This document shows positions 23,335-31,611 of a stretch of 64,000 nt of DNA, piece by piece. Under the pieces are notes generated by a model, which was not told the origin of the DNA, ran no database searches, and saw only the letters and a program-made list of their open reading frames with translations. Made by a program: the position numbers and the translations under genes. Position 1 is the first letter of the stretch. Each line of letters starts with the position of its first letter. This DNA comes from Candidatus Woesearchaeota archaeon (GTDB lineage: Archaea; Nanobdellota; Nanobdellia; Woesearchaeales; ARS49), in NCBI GenBank assembly GCA_017609645.1, contig JAFCDQ010000001.1:310001-374000 (forward strand), in the 5' to 3' direction.

Positions 23335-24600
23335 ATGCAGATTTTTTCAACAAAAGAATGGGAAAAAACCTTTGAACTAGCAAAAAATGCAGCAGTAAAC
23401 ATAGCAATATATTCAAAAAAAGGCGAACACCTTTTTGGCGAACAAAATGTCCCTTTCAAAGATGTGACTGCGCCAGATACTGACTTAGGATACATATTTA
23501 TGCCTGTGCAAATTGATGCAATTAATTGTGTGCTAGTATGCAAACCAATAATATCAATAGACAAAACAGTGAAAATAATACAAAAGGCTATTGAGCTGTT
23601 GAATTTAACAACAGAAAAAAAAGAACAGCATGAACAATTAGCAATCAAATGCGCTTATTTACAAACTATAAATCCTGCAAAAAATGTTGAGAGGCTTGTC
23701 CAAGCAACAATGGAATTTTTAGTGCACAAATTAAAATTAGCAAATTGTTCAATCAAATTAAACGGCATCAATTACAGATATTTTGAAACAAAAACTTCTC
23801 ACATATATGCTGAAGTTGAAAATATTATTCATAAACAAACTTCAAATTCAAGAGTTCCAAGCAGGATAAGTTCTTTACAAGAAGATTTCATGCTGAAAAG
23901 TATAGACAGAATAGAAGAACTGCCAAAAGCAATGCTATCTTTACCTTTAGTTAAAGAAGGGAAATATTTAGGAACAATATTCTGCTATCTGGAAGAAATT
24001 CTTAATAAAAAAATAAACCAAGCAGAAATTGTTGCACAAGAATTAACAAATAACATAAACTTGCTGACAGAACTGCAAGAAGCACAAACCAATGCGCGAA
24101 CAGACAGTTTGACAGGATTATTGAACAGGAGTTTATTATTTCCCTACTTGGATGAACTAATTACAACAAACTCGGAAAAAGAAACATCAACAAGTTTGCT
24201 GATATTTGACATAGACGATTTTAAAAAATACAATGATACACACGGCCATTTAGCCGGTGATGAAATTTTAAGAAAACTAGCCGGACAAATCAAAAGACTT
24301 CCTAAAGATTCAGTAACTTTTAGATATGGCGGAGAGGAATTTGTAACAATTCTAAATTCCATTGATTCAAATCAAACAAAAGAAATAGCAGAAGAATTAC
24401 GAAAAAATATTGAAGAAAATTGTGATCTTACAGTAAGCGTTGGATGTATAAACTGCAAAAATAGTTCTGTCTCATCAAAAATGTTATTAGAAGAAGCAGA
24501 CAAAGCACTTTATCGAGCAAAAAGTTTAGGAAAAAATAAAGTTGTTCAATTTATAATTATTGACAAAAGTTTAGGTGTTGTTGATACAACGCAGGCTTAA
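23335..24600 (+). CDS. GGDEF-domain (diguanylate cyclase-type) protein
   Basis: The 421-residue protein has an N-terminal sensor part (1-95, reminiscent of PocR-like modules), a GAF-like region (about 115-225) and a complete C-terminal GGDEF domain: DSLTGLLNR (257-265), FDIDDFKKYNDTHGHLAGDE (291-310) with the metal-binding Asp, and the active-site RYGGEEF (330-336). The catalytic motif is intact, but the canonical RxxD inhibitory site is not visible. It would condense two GTP to c-di-GMP, or make a related dinucleotide. GGDEF genes are rare in archaea. It ends convergently, overlapping the YchF-like gene by 4 nt. Confidence 0.9.
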   Translation: MQIFSTKEWEKTFELAKNAAVNIAIYSKKGEHLFGEQNVPFKDVTAPDTDLGYIFMPVQIDAINCVLVCKPIISIDKTVKIIQKAIELLNLTTEKKEQHEQLAIKCAYLQTINPAKNVERLVQATMEFLVHKLKLANCSIKLNGINYRYFETKTSHIYAEVENIIHKQTSNSRVPSRISSLQEDFMLKSIDRIEELPKAMLSLPLVKEGKYLGTIFCYLEEILNKKINQAEIVAQELTNNINLLTELQEAQTNARTDSLTGLLNRSLLFPYLDELITTNSEKETSTSLLIFDIDDFKKYNDTHGHLAGDEILRKLAGQIKRLPKDSVTFRYGGEEFVTILNSIDSNQTKEIAEELRKNIEENCDLTVSVGCINCKNSSVSSKMLLEEADKALYRAKSLGKNKVVQFIIIDKSLGVVDTTQA

Positions 24601-25790
24601 GCATTGCTAATTATTTCAATAACATCTCTGTGTTTTAGAATGTGTTCTTTGCCGACAGTTCGCTTTGTTCTGACATCAATTGCTCTGATGAACTTCTTAG
24701 CAAGATCTGTATGAACTTTTTCAGCAAAATTAAATGCAGTTGAGTTCTCGGGAAGGAGAAAACAATCTGGCAAAACATTACCATGCATATCTGCAAGCTT
24801 ACTTACTCCGCCAGGAAATACTGCAATATATTTTAAAACTTTGAAAACAGAATCATCAATAACTTCCTGCACACCAGTAGATTTCCATTTCTTAAGAATA
24901 TTCTCCTTGATAAAATTTAATGCTTGTTTTTGTTTATCATTTAAGTTTCCAATTATTTCAAAATCAGATTCACCAGGAATATATTTGATGAGCTCTTTTT
25001 TAGCAGCTTCTTTCAGAGCAAGCTCTGATTCAGCGCTGCAAGGAATAAACGTACATTCTGGAAATTCTTTTTTTGCACGCTCTAAATTTTCTTTAGCACT
25101 AGGAAGATCAATCTTATTAGCAGCAATAACCATAGGCTTAGTCTTTTTTCTGAAAAAAATAGCTAATTCCTTTAATTTTTCCTCAGACCATTCAGTAGGC
25201 TTTTTAGGCTCAAGTTCAAGCAATTTAATACCTTCTTTAATTAAACCCTCAGTTATTTTTAATGCGCTCAACTGCTTAACTAACGCTAGAACAATCTCTT
25301 TCTTTTCCTGCTCTATATTTCTGGCAAATTTATTCCAACCTTTTTTTACAAGATTAAGATACCACATATCAAGCTCAAATTCAAGAAAACGAATGTCAAA
25401 CAAAGGATCATAACTTCCTGGCTCAATTGGCTCTCCTTTTTCATTAGTGCTGCCTGCGATATCCACCACATGAATCAACAAATCAGCAGGCCTTAGATCA
25501 TCAAGAAACTGATTACCCATACCTTTACCTTCATGAGCACCAGGAACAAGACCTGCAACATCAAGAACTTCAACTGGGACAAAACGCCACCCTTCTAAAC
25601 AATAACCAGTTCTAGGATTGCATTTCACATTAAACTCTTTATCAACACACTCTACCTTAACAAAACCAAAACCTTGATTAGGTTTAATAGTAGCAAAAGG
25701 GTAATTAGCTATTTCAACCTCTGCTAAAGTCAACGCCTTGAAAAAAGTACTCTTGCCAACATTAGCCTTGCCAACAATTCCAATTAACAT
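24597..25790 (-). CDS. YchF/OBG-like GTPase with TGS domain
   Basis: The 397-residue GTPase has G1 GKANVGKST (7-15), FATIKPN in switch I, G3 DVAGLVPGAHEGKGMGNQFL, G4 AANKID and G5 CSAES, followed by a helical insertion and a C-terminal TGS domain. This is the archaeal branch of the OBG family. These proteins bind ribosomes and hydrolyse GTP or ATP. The gene is monocistronic, with a TATA-like ATTTAAATC about 25-30 nt upstream of the ATG. Confidence 0.9.
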   Translation of the reverse strand: MLIGIVGKANVGKSTFFKALTLAEVEIANYPFATIKPNQGFGFVKVECVDKEFNVKCNPRTGYCLEGWRFVPVEVLDVAGLVPGAHEGKGMGNQFLDDLRPADLLIHVVDIAGSTNEKGEPIEPGSYDPLFDIRFLEFELDMWYLNLVKKGWNKFARNIEQEKKEIVLALVKQLSALKITEGLIKEGIKLLELEPKKPTEWSEEKLKELAIFFRKKTKPMVIAANKIDLPSAKENLERAKKEFPECTFIPCSAESELALKEAAKKELIKYIPGESDFEIIGNLNDKQKQALNFIKENILKKWKSTGVQEVIDDSVFKVLKYIAVFPGGVSKLADMHGNVLPDCFLLPENSTAFNFAEKVHTDLAKKFIRAIDVRTKRTVGKEHILKHRDVIEIISNA

Positions 25791-25875
25791 GATAAACTGA
25801 AATCTTGAGATTTTATTTAAATCTATTGAGAATATAGCACAATTTTTATAAACCAGAATATATAAAATACAACAT

Positions 25876-26490
25876 ATGCCATGGACTCCGGCTATTTATA
25901 ACAAATTCACAGACATGGAAAAAGAGGATGTGACTTTTTACACAGTATGCTTTAGAGAAATCTTTGACCTTCTATACCTTTACACTCTGATATATGAGTG
26001 GATGGTAGACAATGAATGGCATGACAGAAATAAAGATGTTGATTTTCCCGAAGTAGGATACATAGAAAGAACAGATGACCGAGACAGACAAGAACTATGG
26101 GTGAGATGGAGAATGAAAAAAGATGTGCCAGGCGCACCAAAAAATTTTGCACAACAATATTTTGATATTGATTATCACATATTAGCATTACAAAAACATG
26201 AAATAATTCACGAAGGAAAAAAAGTCAGGACAAACAAAGGAGAATTTGAAATAAACGTTAATGTATACATAGAACTTAATTTTAAAGAATGGGAAAAAAA
26301 TCCACTGCTCAATGCATTTAGAAAACTCTTTAGAAAAAGAATAATGGAAAGAAAAATAGACCGATGGAAAAAAGACCTCAAAGAAGAATCACATAGACTA
26401 AGAGAAGCCATAAGCACTTACTTGAAACTGCAACAATATTATCCAGAAAAAGAGGTAGGAGAATTCTGGAGAAAGAAATCAGCTGAATAA
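25876..26490 (+). CDS. Unknown protein, paralog A of tandem triplet
   Basis: This 204-residue soluble protein is not recognised. Its C-terminal half shares a pattern with the next two genes: a basic GKK, a glycine turn, a beta strand, then W-x-x-x-P/N and a helical end (HEGKKVRTNKGEFEINV, FKEWEKNPLLNAFRKLF). The N-terminus is rich in Trp/Tyr/Phe. No signal peptide or membrane helix. It heads an operon of three with gaps of 2 nt and a 1-nt overlap. Closely spaced paralogs suggest a hetero-oligomer. Confidence 0.72.
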   Translation: MPWTPAIYNKFTDMEKEDVTFYTVCFREIFDLLYLYTLIYEWMVDNEWHDRNKDVDFPEVGYIERTDDRDRQELWVRWRMKKDVPGAPKNFAQQYFDIDYHILALQKHEIIHEGKKVRTNKGEFEINVNVYIELNFKEWEKNPLLNAFRKLFRKRIMERKIDRWKKDLKEESHRLREAISTYLKLQQYYPEKEVGEFWRKKSAE

Positions 26491-26492
26491 AA

Positions 26493-26999
26493 ATGATACC
26501 ACGCAAATATGATTTATCGCCAAGATGGGTGAAGTATAGAGGTATTTTTGACAATCACAAAGTACAAAGAGCAATATTTGACTGGTATGAACATAATGAT
26601 TTTGACCCTTTTGATGTATCAAAAGTAAAAATAACGCCAATGTCAATTGGAGAAAAATTCAAAGTAACATATAAAGGTTATAAGAGAGTGACAGAATATA
26701 TCAAATGGTATATGCAAGTCTATATAATAATCTATGACTTAGAAAAAGTAGAAGTAATAAAAGAAGGCAAAAAAATACAAGCAGACAAAGGATTTTTCAC
26801 AGTACAAATTGATGGAAAATTAGAATTTGACTGGCAAAGACGCTTTAAAGGCAATAAATTACTACAATTTTTAGGAGATTTTTTAAGGAACTATATCTTA
26901 CGATATAAAATCAAAGATTATTGGGAAGATGAAGCAGATATTAAAATGAACCAATTGAGAGACCTAATAAAGGAAGAACTGGGCTCAGAGGCATTATAA
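26493..26999 (+). CDS. Unknown protein, paralog B of tandem triplet
   Basis: The 168-residue product shares with its neighbours the segment EGKKIQADKGFFTVQIDGKL, then FDWQRRFKGNKLLQFL and a helical C-terminus, preceded by an aromatic strand-rich region (TEYIKWYMQVYIIIYDLEKV). It overlaps the next gene by one base (TAATG), indicating coupled translation. No function can be assigned. Confidence 0.72.
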   Translation: MIPRKYDLSPRWVKYRGIFDNHKVQRAIFDWYEHNDFDPFDVSKVKITPMSIGEKFKVTYKGYKRVTEYIKWYMQVYIIIYDLEKVEVIKEGKKIQADKGFFTVQIDGKLEFDWQRRFKGNKLLQFLGDFLRNYILRYKIKDYWEDEADIKMNQLRDLIKEELGSEAL

Positions 27000-27511
27000 T
27001 GGCAGAAAGGCAAATTGTAGTTGATGGAGAACGATTAAGCCACACAGGATTATTTGATGTCAAAGGTGTAATCAAAATAATAAACGATTGGTCAAATGAT
27101 AAAAAATATTTCATGGTAGAAACTCATCACACAGAAAGTGTAAAGGATGATGGCAAATATATAGATATACGCCTAGAACCTTTCAAAAAATTAACTGACT
27201 ATGCAAAATCAGTAATCAAAATTAGAATTACTGTAGACAAAGCAAAAGATAAAGTAGTAGATATTGACAAAAAAAAGGTAAAATTATACGAAGGCACAGT
27301 GCATTTCTTATTTGACGGAGTATTAGACACTGATTATGAATCAAGATGGGAAGAAAAACCAATCTTTTATTTCTTAAGGACTGTTTTTGAAAAATATGTA
27401 TATGCTCCTTTTATATCAAAATTTGAAAAAACAGTAAAAAATGATGTTGATGTCTTAAAAACAAACTTGAAAAGTTATCTGAACTTGTATAAGTTGCAGT
27501 TAAAGAAATGA
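26999..27511 (+). CDS. Unknown protein, paralog C of tandem triplet
   Basis: The 170-residue product is the third copy, with DKKKVKLYEGTVHFLFDGVL, DTDYESRWEEKPIFYFLRTV and FEKYVYAPFI matching the strand, W and helix blocks of paralogs A and B. Its N-terminus (VVDGERLSHTGLFDVKGVIK) aligns with YRGIFDNHKVQRAIFDW of B. It abuts the convergent gene at 27512. Unknown function; cytoplasmic by composition. Confidence 0.72.
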   Translation: MAERQIVVDGERLSHTGLFDVKGVIKIINDWSNDKKYFMVETHHTESVKDDGKYIDIRLEPFKKLTDYAKSVIKIRITVDKAKDKVVDIDKKKVKLYEGTVHFLFDGVLDTDYESRWEEKPIFYFLRTVFEKYVYAPFISKFEKTVKNDVDVLKTNLKSYLNLYKLQLKK

Positions 27512-28183
27512 TTATGCACTATTTTTGGCAAAGTTAATAATTTCTATTTTAATTGAATCAATCCGCTCTTGGTTGTCATATGCAAGAATCATTTTATTAT
27601 GACCCTGTTGTCCTGCCAAAATATAGCAAGCCCTTGAGAAATTTTTTGAATTTTCAGTGTTTATATTGCTTTTCTCAAATTTTTCAATAAGTTTTTTACC
27701 TATTTCATTTTTTTTCTTATCCTTTTGTTTTGTTATAAAAGTGAATGGATGTTCAACATAATATAACAAAGCTCGAATTGAGTTTTCAATAATGACATCT
27801 TCAGAAAAATCTACTTTTTCGGTTTTTTCTGATTTTAAATTCAAATATTTGCCTTCAATTAAGTATTCTAAAAAATAATCAGCAGCAATTACAAAACGTT
27901 CAGGACTATAAAACTTATCAATATCAATATTTTTTCTATTTAAATAAGCATCATTCATTTTAGAAATAATATCATTTCTTAAATCAGTTTTTTCTTTATC
28001 TAAACTTTTAATTTTTTCAGTTTCGTTAGGATCTAAAGACTTTTCTAAATCACCAAACTTGGCAGCTGTTTTATCAATAAATTCAGATGAAAGAAGATCT
28101 TCTTTAGATTTCTCAACCAATTCTTTTCTAAAACTCTGATAATCTTCTTCTGAATTAAAACTACAATATTTTTCTTTTGCCAT
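27512..28183 (-). CDS. Unknown helical protein co-transcribed with phosphoesterase
   Basis: The 223-residue, charged, mostly helical protein is not recognised. I start at the ATG 28181-28183 (MAKEKYCSFNSEEDYQSF), one base after the stop of the upstream phosphoesterase gene; a longer frame starts 12 nt earlier and overlaps it. It has no membrane segment. The tight spacing suggests the pair works together or is simply co-expressed. Confidence 0.65.
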   Translation of the reverse strand: MAKEKYCSFNSEEDYQSFRKELVEKSKEDLLSSEFIDKTAAKFGDLEKSLDPNETEKIKSLDKEKTDLRNDIISKMNDAYLNRKNIDIDKFYSPERFVIAADYFLEYLIEGKYLNLKSEKTEKVDFSEDVIIENSIRALLYYVEHPFTFITKQKDKKKNEIGKKLIEKFEKSNINTENSKNFSRACYILAGQQGHNKMILAYDNQERIDSIKIEIINFAKNSA

Positions 28184-28184
28184 T

Positions 28185-28784
28185 TTACAAATCAATAACT
28201 TTACCTTGTTTGCCGACGTTAATAACTTTTGTTTGTCCTATTTGTTCTTCTAAACCTTCTGCTTCATGCACATGACCGCAGATAACAATATCTGGCTTGC
28301 ATTTTTCAATCGCACGTCTTAAACCTTTACTGCCTGCAACAAAATCAGACATTTTCTCCATAATTGTGTCAGCAGGATGAACATGGGTTATAAGGATTTT
28401 TTTCTTGGCATTTTTAATTTTCTTAAAGTTTTCAACAATGATTGAGTATATTTCATCATCAGACATTTGATGCAAACCAAGATTCAAAGAAGCACAACCA
28501 ACAATGCCAATGTCCTTATACATAACAGCATTTTTATGAATATTATCTGCTTTGTAAAGTTTACTTAAAAATTCAGTTTCTAAATAATCATGATTACCAG
28601 GAACAAGCAAAATCTTTTTGCCTAATCTATGAAAAGGACCAACAATAGGACTGTTGCTAAGCTCTTGAGTGATATCTCCATTCAAGATAATAATATCAGC
28701 ACCTTCTTTCTTCGCTTTATCAGCTAAATCAGAAGCTGTCTTAGCATCTCCATGAAAATCTCCAGCAGCGAAAATCTTAACCAT
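28185..28784 (-). CDS. Calcineurin-like metallophosphoesterase
   Basis: The 199-residue enzyme shows the five metallophosphoesterase motifs: AGDFHGD (7-13), ILNGDIT, PGNHDY (about 61-66), THVHP and ICGHVHEAEG. It lacks extra domains, so it is a small phosphodiesterase or phosphatase with two metal ions, of the type acting on nucleotides or phosphoproteins. Substrate unknown. It is distinct from the Mre11 homologue at 16820. Confidence 0.85.
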   Translation of the reverse strand: MVKIFAAGDFHGDAKTASDLADKAKKEGADIIILNGDITQELSNSPIVGPFHRLGKKILLVPGNHDYLETEFLSKLYKADNIHKNAVMYKDIGIVGCASLNLGLHQMSDDEIYSIIVENFKKIKNAKKKILITHVHPADTIMEKMSDFVAGSKGLRRAIEKCKPDIVICGHVHEAEGLEEQIGQTKVINVGKQGKVIDL

Positions 28785-28851
28785 GATATGTAAAGAAGGG
28801 GCGTAGTATAAAAAGGTATTGATTTTTTACTACCTTGAAGAGAGGAATCAG

Positions 28852-28889
28852 AGGCACGTATTTTATTTCGCTAAATAAATAAAATATGC
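28852..28889. repeat. AT-rich inverted repeat
   Basis: TATTTTATTT (about 28858-28867) and AAATAAAATA form a 10-bp inverted repeat around a short CGCTAAAT-type loop between the phosphoesterase promoter and the SprT-like gene. It is preceded by GGCACG, similar to the start of the neighbouring mini-hairpins. Position accurate to a few bases. Confidence 0.4.
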
Positions 28890-28902
28890 TTTATTGAAAA
28901 AA

Positions 28903-28965
28903 TAGGCACAAGGTGCGTATTAATGTTGATGAGTTTAATTAAAATATAGGCGCAAGGCGCGTATT
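28903..28965 (+). repeat. AAG-triloop mini-hairpins, copies B and C
   Basis: Two copies occur 44 nt apart: ATAG-GCAC-AAG-GTGC-GTATT (28903-28921) and ATAG-GCGC-AAG-GCGC-GTATT (28947-28965). The stems differ at one base pair by a compensatory change (A-T to G-C), while the loop and flanks are constant. A third copy with a TTGCC stem lies at 18082. The region is otherwise non-coding, between the phosphoesterase start and the SprT-like stop. Confidence 0.6.
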
Positions 28966-28975
28966 TATTTTTGTT

Positions 28976-29659
28976 TTATCCGAAGAGTTTATTGAAAAAT
29001 CCCTTGCTTTTTCTGTTATCTCTTCTTTTGTTATTGATTAAAGACTGAATCTTTTTTTCTAACAACTTTGCATCAGGATAACTTTTCTCATCTTTACGAA
29101 ACTTAGTGCTGTGGTGCATACTTCTGCCTGTTTTTGTTGAATAATATTTATGCTTTTTATGAAGCATCTCATGAAACATAACATAATCCAAAAGTTCTAG
29201 ATACTCGAGAAGCATACTGCTGATTGTAATAGTGTTTGATTGATAACAATAAGTTCCAAGAAGATTAACACCCTTGCCAACTTTAAGATTAGGCGTTTCA
29301 AGTTCTTTATTAAAAAATTTAGAATTAATTCTATTAAAAGATTCTTCAAGAACAGGATGAGTCTTTGTCTGCGGCAGATGATCAGACAAACTTCGAATAA
29401 AATTATTATACAGGTCAATCTCAATAGTTGAGTTAATCCTTTTCACTTTGTAAATTTTTAATAATAATTCCTGAATACAACCAATCTGAATATCTTCACT
29501 AACATCTTTCCATTTTCTACTCATCTGAATCTTAAGCTTGACAAAAGAAAGCGAAACATTTGCATTAAATTCATGAAGCCTGCCATACTCTAAAACAATA
29601 TTAGGCAGTTTTCTATTTGGAAATAATCTTTTGAAAGCCAACTCTGGAATATTATACAT
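28976..29659 (-). CDS. SprT-like zinc metallopeptidase
   Basis: The 227-residue protein carries the zincin motif HEMLHKKHKY with upstream IT-ISSMLLEYLELLDYVMF, as in SprT/Spartan-like and related small metallopeptidase families; HHSTKFRKDEKSYP about 20 residues later may give the third ligand. The C-terminus is basic (NNKRRDNRKSKGFF). Spartan-type enzymes digest DNA-protein crosslinks; whether this one does is inference. The gene starts one base after the aRF1 stop, so it is in the aRF1 operon. Confidence 0.75.
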   Translation of the reverse strand: MYNIPELAFKRLFPNRKLPNIVLEYGRLHEFNANVSLSFVKLKIQMSRKWKDVSEDIQIGCIQELLLKIYKVKRINSTIEIDLYNNFIRSLSDHLPQTKTHPVLEESFNRINSKFFNKELETPNLKVGKGVNLLGTYCYQSNTITISSMLLEYLELLDYVMFHEMLHKKHKYYSTKTGRSMHHSTKFRKDEKSYPDAKLLEKKIQSLINNKRRDNRKSKGFFNKLFG

Positions 29660-29660
29660 C

Positions 29661-30758
29661 TTATACAGCGAACCTCAAAATAGCGCCGATCTTACTAAGA
29701 TCTCTTAACTGAATACCTTCACGAGTTTCAGTAGAAATAATCTTTACACTAGTGTTAAACTTAGCAGCAATATCCTCTAGCTCATCAATAGTTTTTTCAT
29801 TAAGAGCTTCTGACAATAATAAGGTATCAACAGCACCCATCTCTAAAACTTTACGAACATTTTGCTCGCCATAAGCAACAAGCTCAGGAGAACGAGCAAG
29901 CTTTTCCAAAAATAGACCAACAATCTGTTTTTCTTCAGCAATTTCTTCTTCTGCAAGAACATCACTGCATTTATCAACTAATTCCTGCAAACCAACATCT
30001 TCAGTATATGATAAATCTTTGATAGTCAAAATTTTTTTCTTTACATCTCCTGTAATAAAATTACTTTCGACAAGTTCATATTTAATAGGGCCAGGACCTC
30101 CAACAAGAATTCCCTTTAAATCAGGCATCTTCAAAAATTGATCCTTCATCAAATCCGCAGTCTTTTTCATATGCGCCTTAATAGCAAGATCCCGATTATG
30201 AGAAAATCTCAATGCAGACTGGCCTCCTGCTTTAAACTTACCCGGAACCTGAGAGTGAACTTTAGCAAGAGGAACAATACTCTTACCTTTCAATAAAGCA
30301 ACAATAGAATCACGAGCATCCATAACAACTAAACCATAAAAGTTCTTAGTTTCACTCAAATCTCTTAAAATATCCAGATGAAACATTTTGTCACAGCGAT
30401 AAATTCTAGTTGCAATAGGAATAGGAGGTTCAACATCCCAAACTCTCAAATCACTCTTACCTTCTCTTGCAGCAATATTGCCTGAGAAAATTGCCAAACC
30501 ATTTGTAGGAGTTTTAGAATAAAGCTTTAACCTTTGAATCATCCTTTCAAGCGCATCAATAACATTTTTTTTAGTAGTAGCTGATTTAATATTAGTCGCA
30601 GTGCCCTGTTCTTGCTTAAGATGATTAATAATCTTATCTAAATCATAACCCGCAGGAATGTAAACACTAACAAATTCTGTATGCGGCGCGCGAAACTTTT
30701 CAAGTTCCTTGACAAATTTCCTAAGCTGGAATCTTTCATGTGCACTTATTTTACTCAT
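29661..30758 (-). CDS. prf1: Peptide chain release factor aRF1
   Basis: The 365-residue aRF1/eRF1 protein has the stop-codon recognition motif TNIKSATT (NIKS at 56-59) in domain 1 and the peptidyl-transfer-centre motif AGGQSALRFSHNRD (GGQ at 178-180) in domain 2. Domain 3 is shorter than usual: the small zinc-binding minidomain with two Cys pairs is absent, giving 365 instead of about 410 residues. I start at MSKISAHERFQLRKF (ATG 30756-30758); the upstream extension is hydrophobic and not conserved. TTTTAAAC about 25 nt upstream is the TATA box. Confidence 0.92.
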   Translation of the reverse strand: MSKISAHERFQLRKFVKELEKFRAPHTEFVSVYIPAGYDLDKIINHLKQEQGTATNIKSATTKKNVIDALERMIQRLKLYSKTPTNGLAIFSGNIAAREGKSDLRVWDVEPPIPIATRIYRCDKMFHLDILRDLSETKNFYGLVVMDARDSIVALLKGKSIVPLAKVHSQVPGKFKAGGQSALRFSHNRDLAIKAHMKKTADLMKDQFLKMPDLKGILVGGPGPIKYELVESNFITGDVKKKILTIKDLSYTEDVGLQELVDKCSDVLAEEEIAEEKQIVGLFLEKLARSPELVAYGEQNVRKVLEMGAVDTLLLSEALNEKTIDELEDIAAKFNTSVKIISTETREGIQLRDLSKIGAILRFAV

Positions 30759-30850
30759 GAGAAACAAGACGCTTGAGTAGTTTAAAAGTGTTACTGAAAT
30801 AGCTAAAAAAACCAATAGCTTTAAAAATAACCCCCTACAAAATAAAGAAA

Positions 30851-31147
30851 ATGGCAGAGAAAAAAAATAAACTAGGGTCAGCTAAGCGATTTGGAGCAAG
30901 ATATGGAAGAACAGTGAAACACAGACTCGCCAAAGTAGAAAAAGAACAAAGGAAAAAACATAAATGTCCTTACTGCGCTAAGTCATCAGTAAAAAGAGTA
31001 TTTGTAGGCGTATGGTACTGCAAAAGCTGTGGCGTAAAATTTACGAGCAGAGCATACACAGTATCAAAAAGAAAACTCACACTCAAAAAAGAAGAAATAA
31101 CTGAAATCAAAGAAATGCCAAAAAAAGAAGAAGAGGTTGAAGCTTAA
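30851..31147 (+). CDS. rpl37ae: Ribosomal protein eL43 (L37Ae)
   Basis: The 98-residue protein shows RFGARYGRTVKHRLAKVE followed by the zinc finger CPYCAKSSVKR...WYCKSCG (four Cys in two CxxC pairs) and FTSRAYTVSK. The acidic C-terminal extension (KKEEEVEA) is longer than in most archaea. It belongs to the large ribosomal subunit. It leads a compact operon with Rpo12, prefoldin beta and UPF0147, an order conserved in archaea. TTTAAAAATAAC about 27 nt upstream gives the TATA box. Confidence 0.95.
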   Translation: MAEKKNKLGSAKRFGARYGRTVKHRLAKVEKEQRKKHKCPYCAKSSVKRVFVGVWYCKSCGVKFTSRAYTVSKRKLTLKKEEITEIKEMPKKEEEVEA

Positions 31148-31148
31148 A

Positions 31149-31286
31149 ATGGTAGCTTACACATGTTTTATCTGTGGAAAAAAAGTAAGTGAAGAATTAA
31201 GAGGAAAAAGAATAAGATGCCCATACTGCGGCAGCAAAGTTCTATACAAATCAAGAAATGCAACAACAAGAGTAAAGGCAATATAA
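31149..31286 (+). CDS. rpoP: RNA polymerase subunit Rpo12 (RpoP)
   Basis: This short gene encodes 45 residues: a zinc ribbon with CFICGKKV and CPYCGSKVLYK, an RGKRIR loop between the pairs and a TTRVKAI end, which is exactly the Rpo12/Rpb12 pattern. It starts one base after the eL43 stop and ends one base before prefoldin beta. It is a structural zinc subunit of archaeal RNA polymerase. Confidence 0.93.
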   Translation: MVAYTCFICGKKVSEELRGKRIRCPYCGSKVLYKSRNATTRVKAI

Positions 31287-31287
31287 A

Positions 31288-31611
31288 ATGGCAGAATTAC
31301 AAGAACAAATCAACAAGATACAGCTACTTGAACAAAACGTTCAAGCAATCGCTGCACAAAAACAACAAACACAAACACAACTCTTTGAAATCGAATCAGC
31401 TCTCAAAGAACTAGACGGCAGCAAAGAATCATATAAAATTCTAGCCAACATAATGATTAAAACATCACAAGACCAGCTAAAAAAAGAATTAAACGAAAAA
31501 AAAGAAATAATTGATTTAAGAATGAAAACTCTGGAAAAACAAGAAAAACAAATAAAAGAACAAATAAAAACATTGCAAGAAGAAATAGTAAAAAAAACAA
31601 AGAAAAAATGA
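31288..31611 (+). CDS. pfdB: Prefoldin beta subunit
   Basis: The 107-residue protein has two long coiled-coil helices (about 3-45 and 70-105) around a short beta-hairpin region (ELDGSKESYKILANIMI), the standard prefoldin beta layout of about 110-120 residues. With the alpha subunit it forms the hexameric chaperone that hands unfolded chains to the thermosome. The stop overlaps the UPF0147 start by 4 nt. Confidence 0.9.
   Translation: MAELQEQINKIQLLEQNVQAIAAQKQQTQTQLFEIESALKELDGSKESYKILANIMIKTSQDQLKKELNEKKEIIDLRMKTLEKQEKQIKEQIKTLQEEIVKKTKKK

Noticed and set aside
29661-30815. 19-residue hydrophobic N-terminal extension of aRF1
   Set aside because: Not a feature of the family; the internal ATG (MSKISAHERF) matches aRF1 starts and has a TATA box at the right distance.
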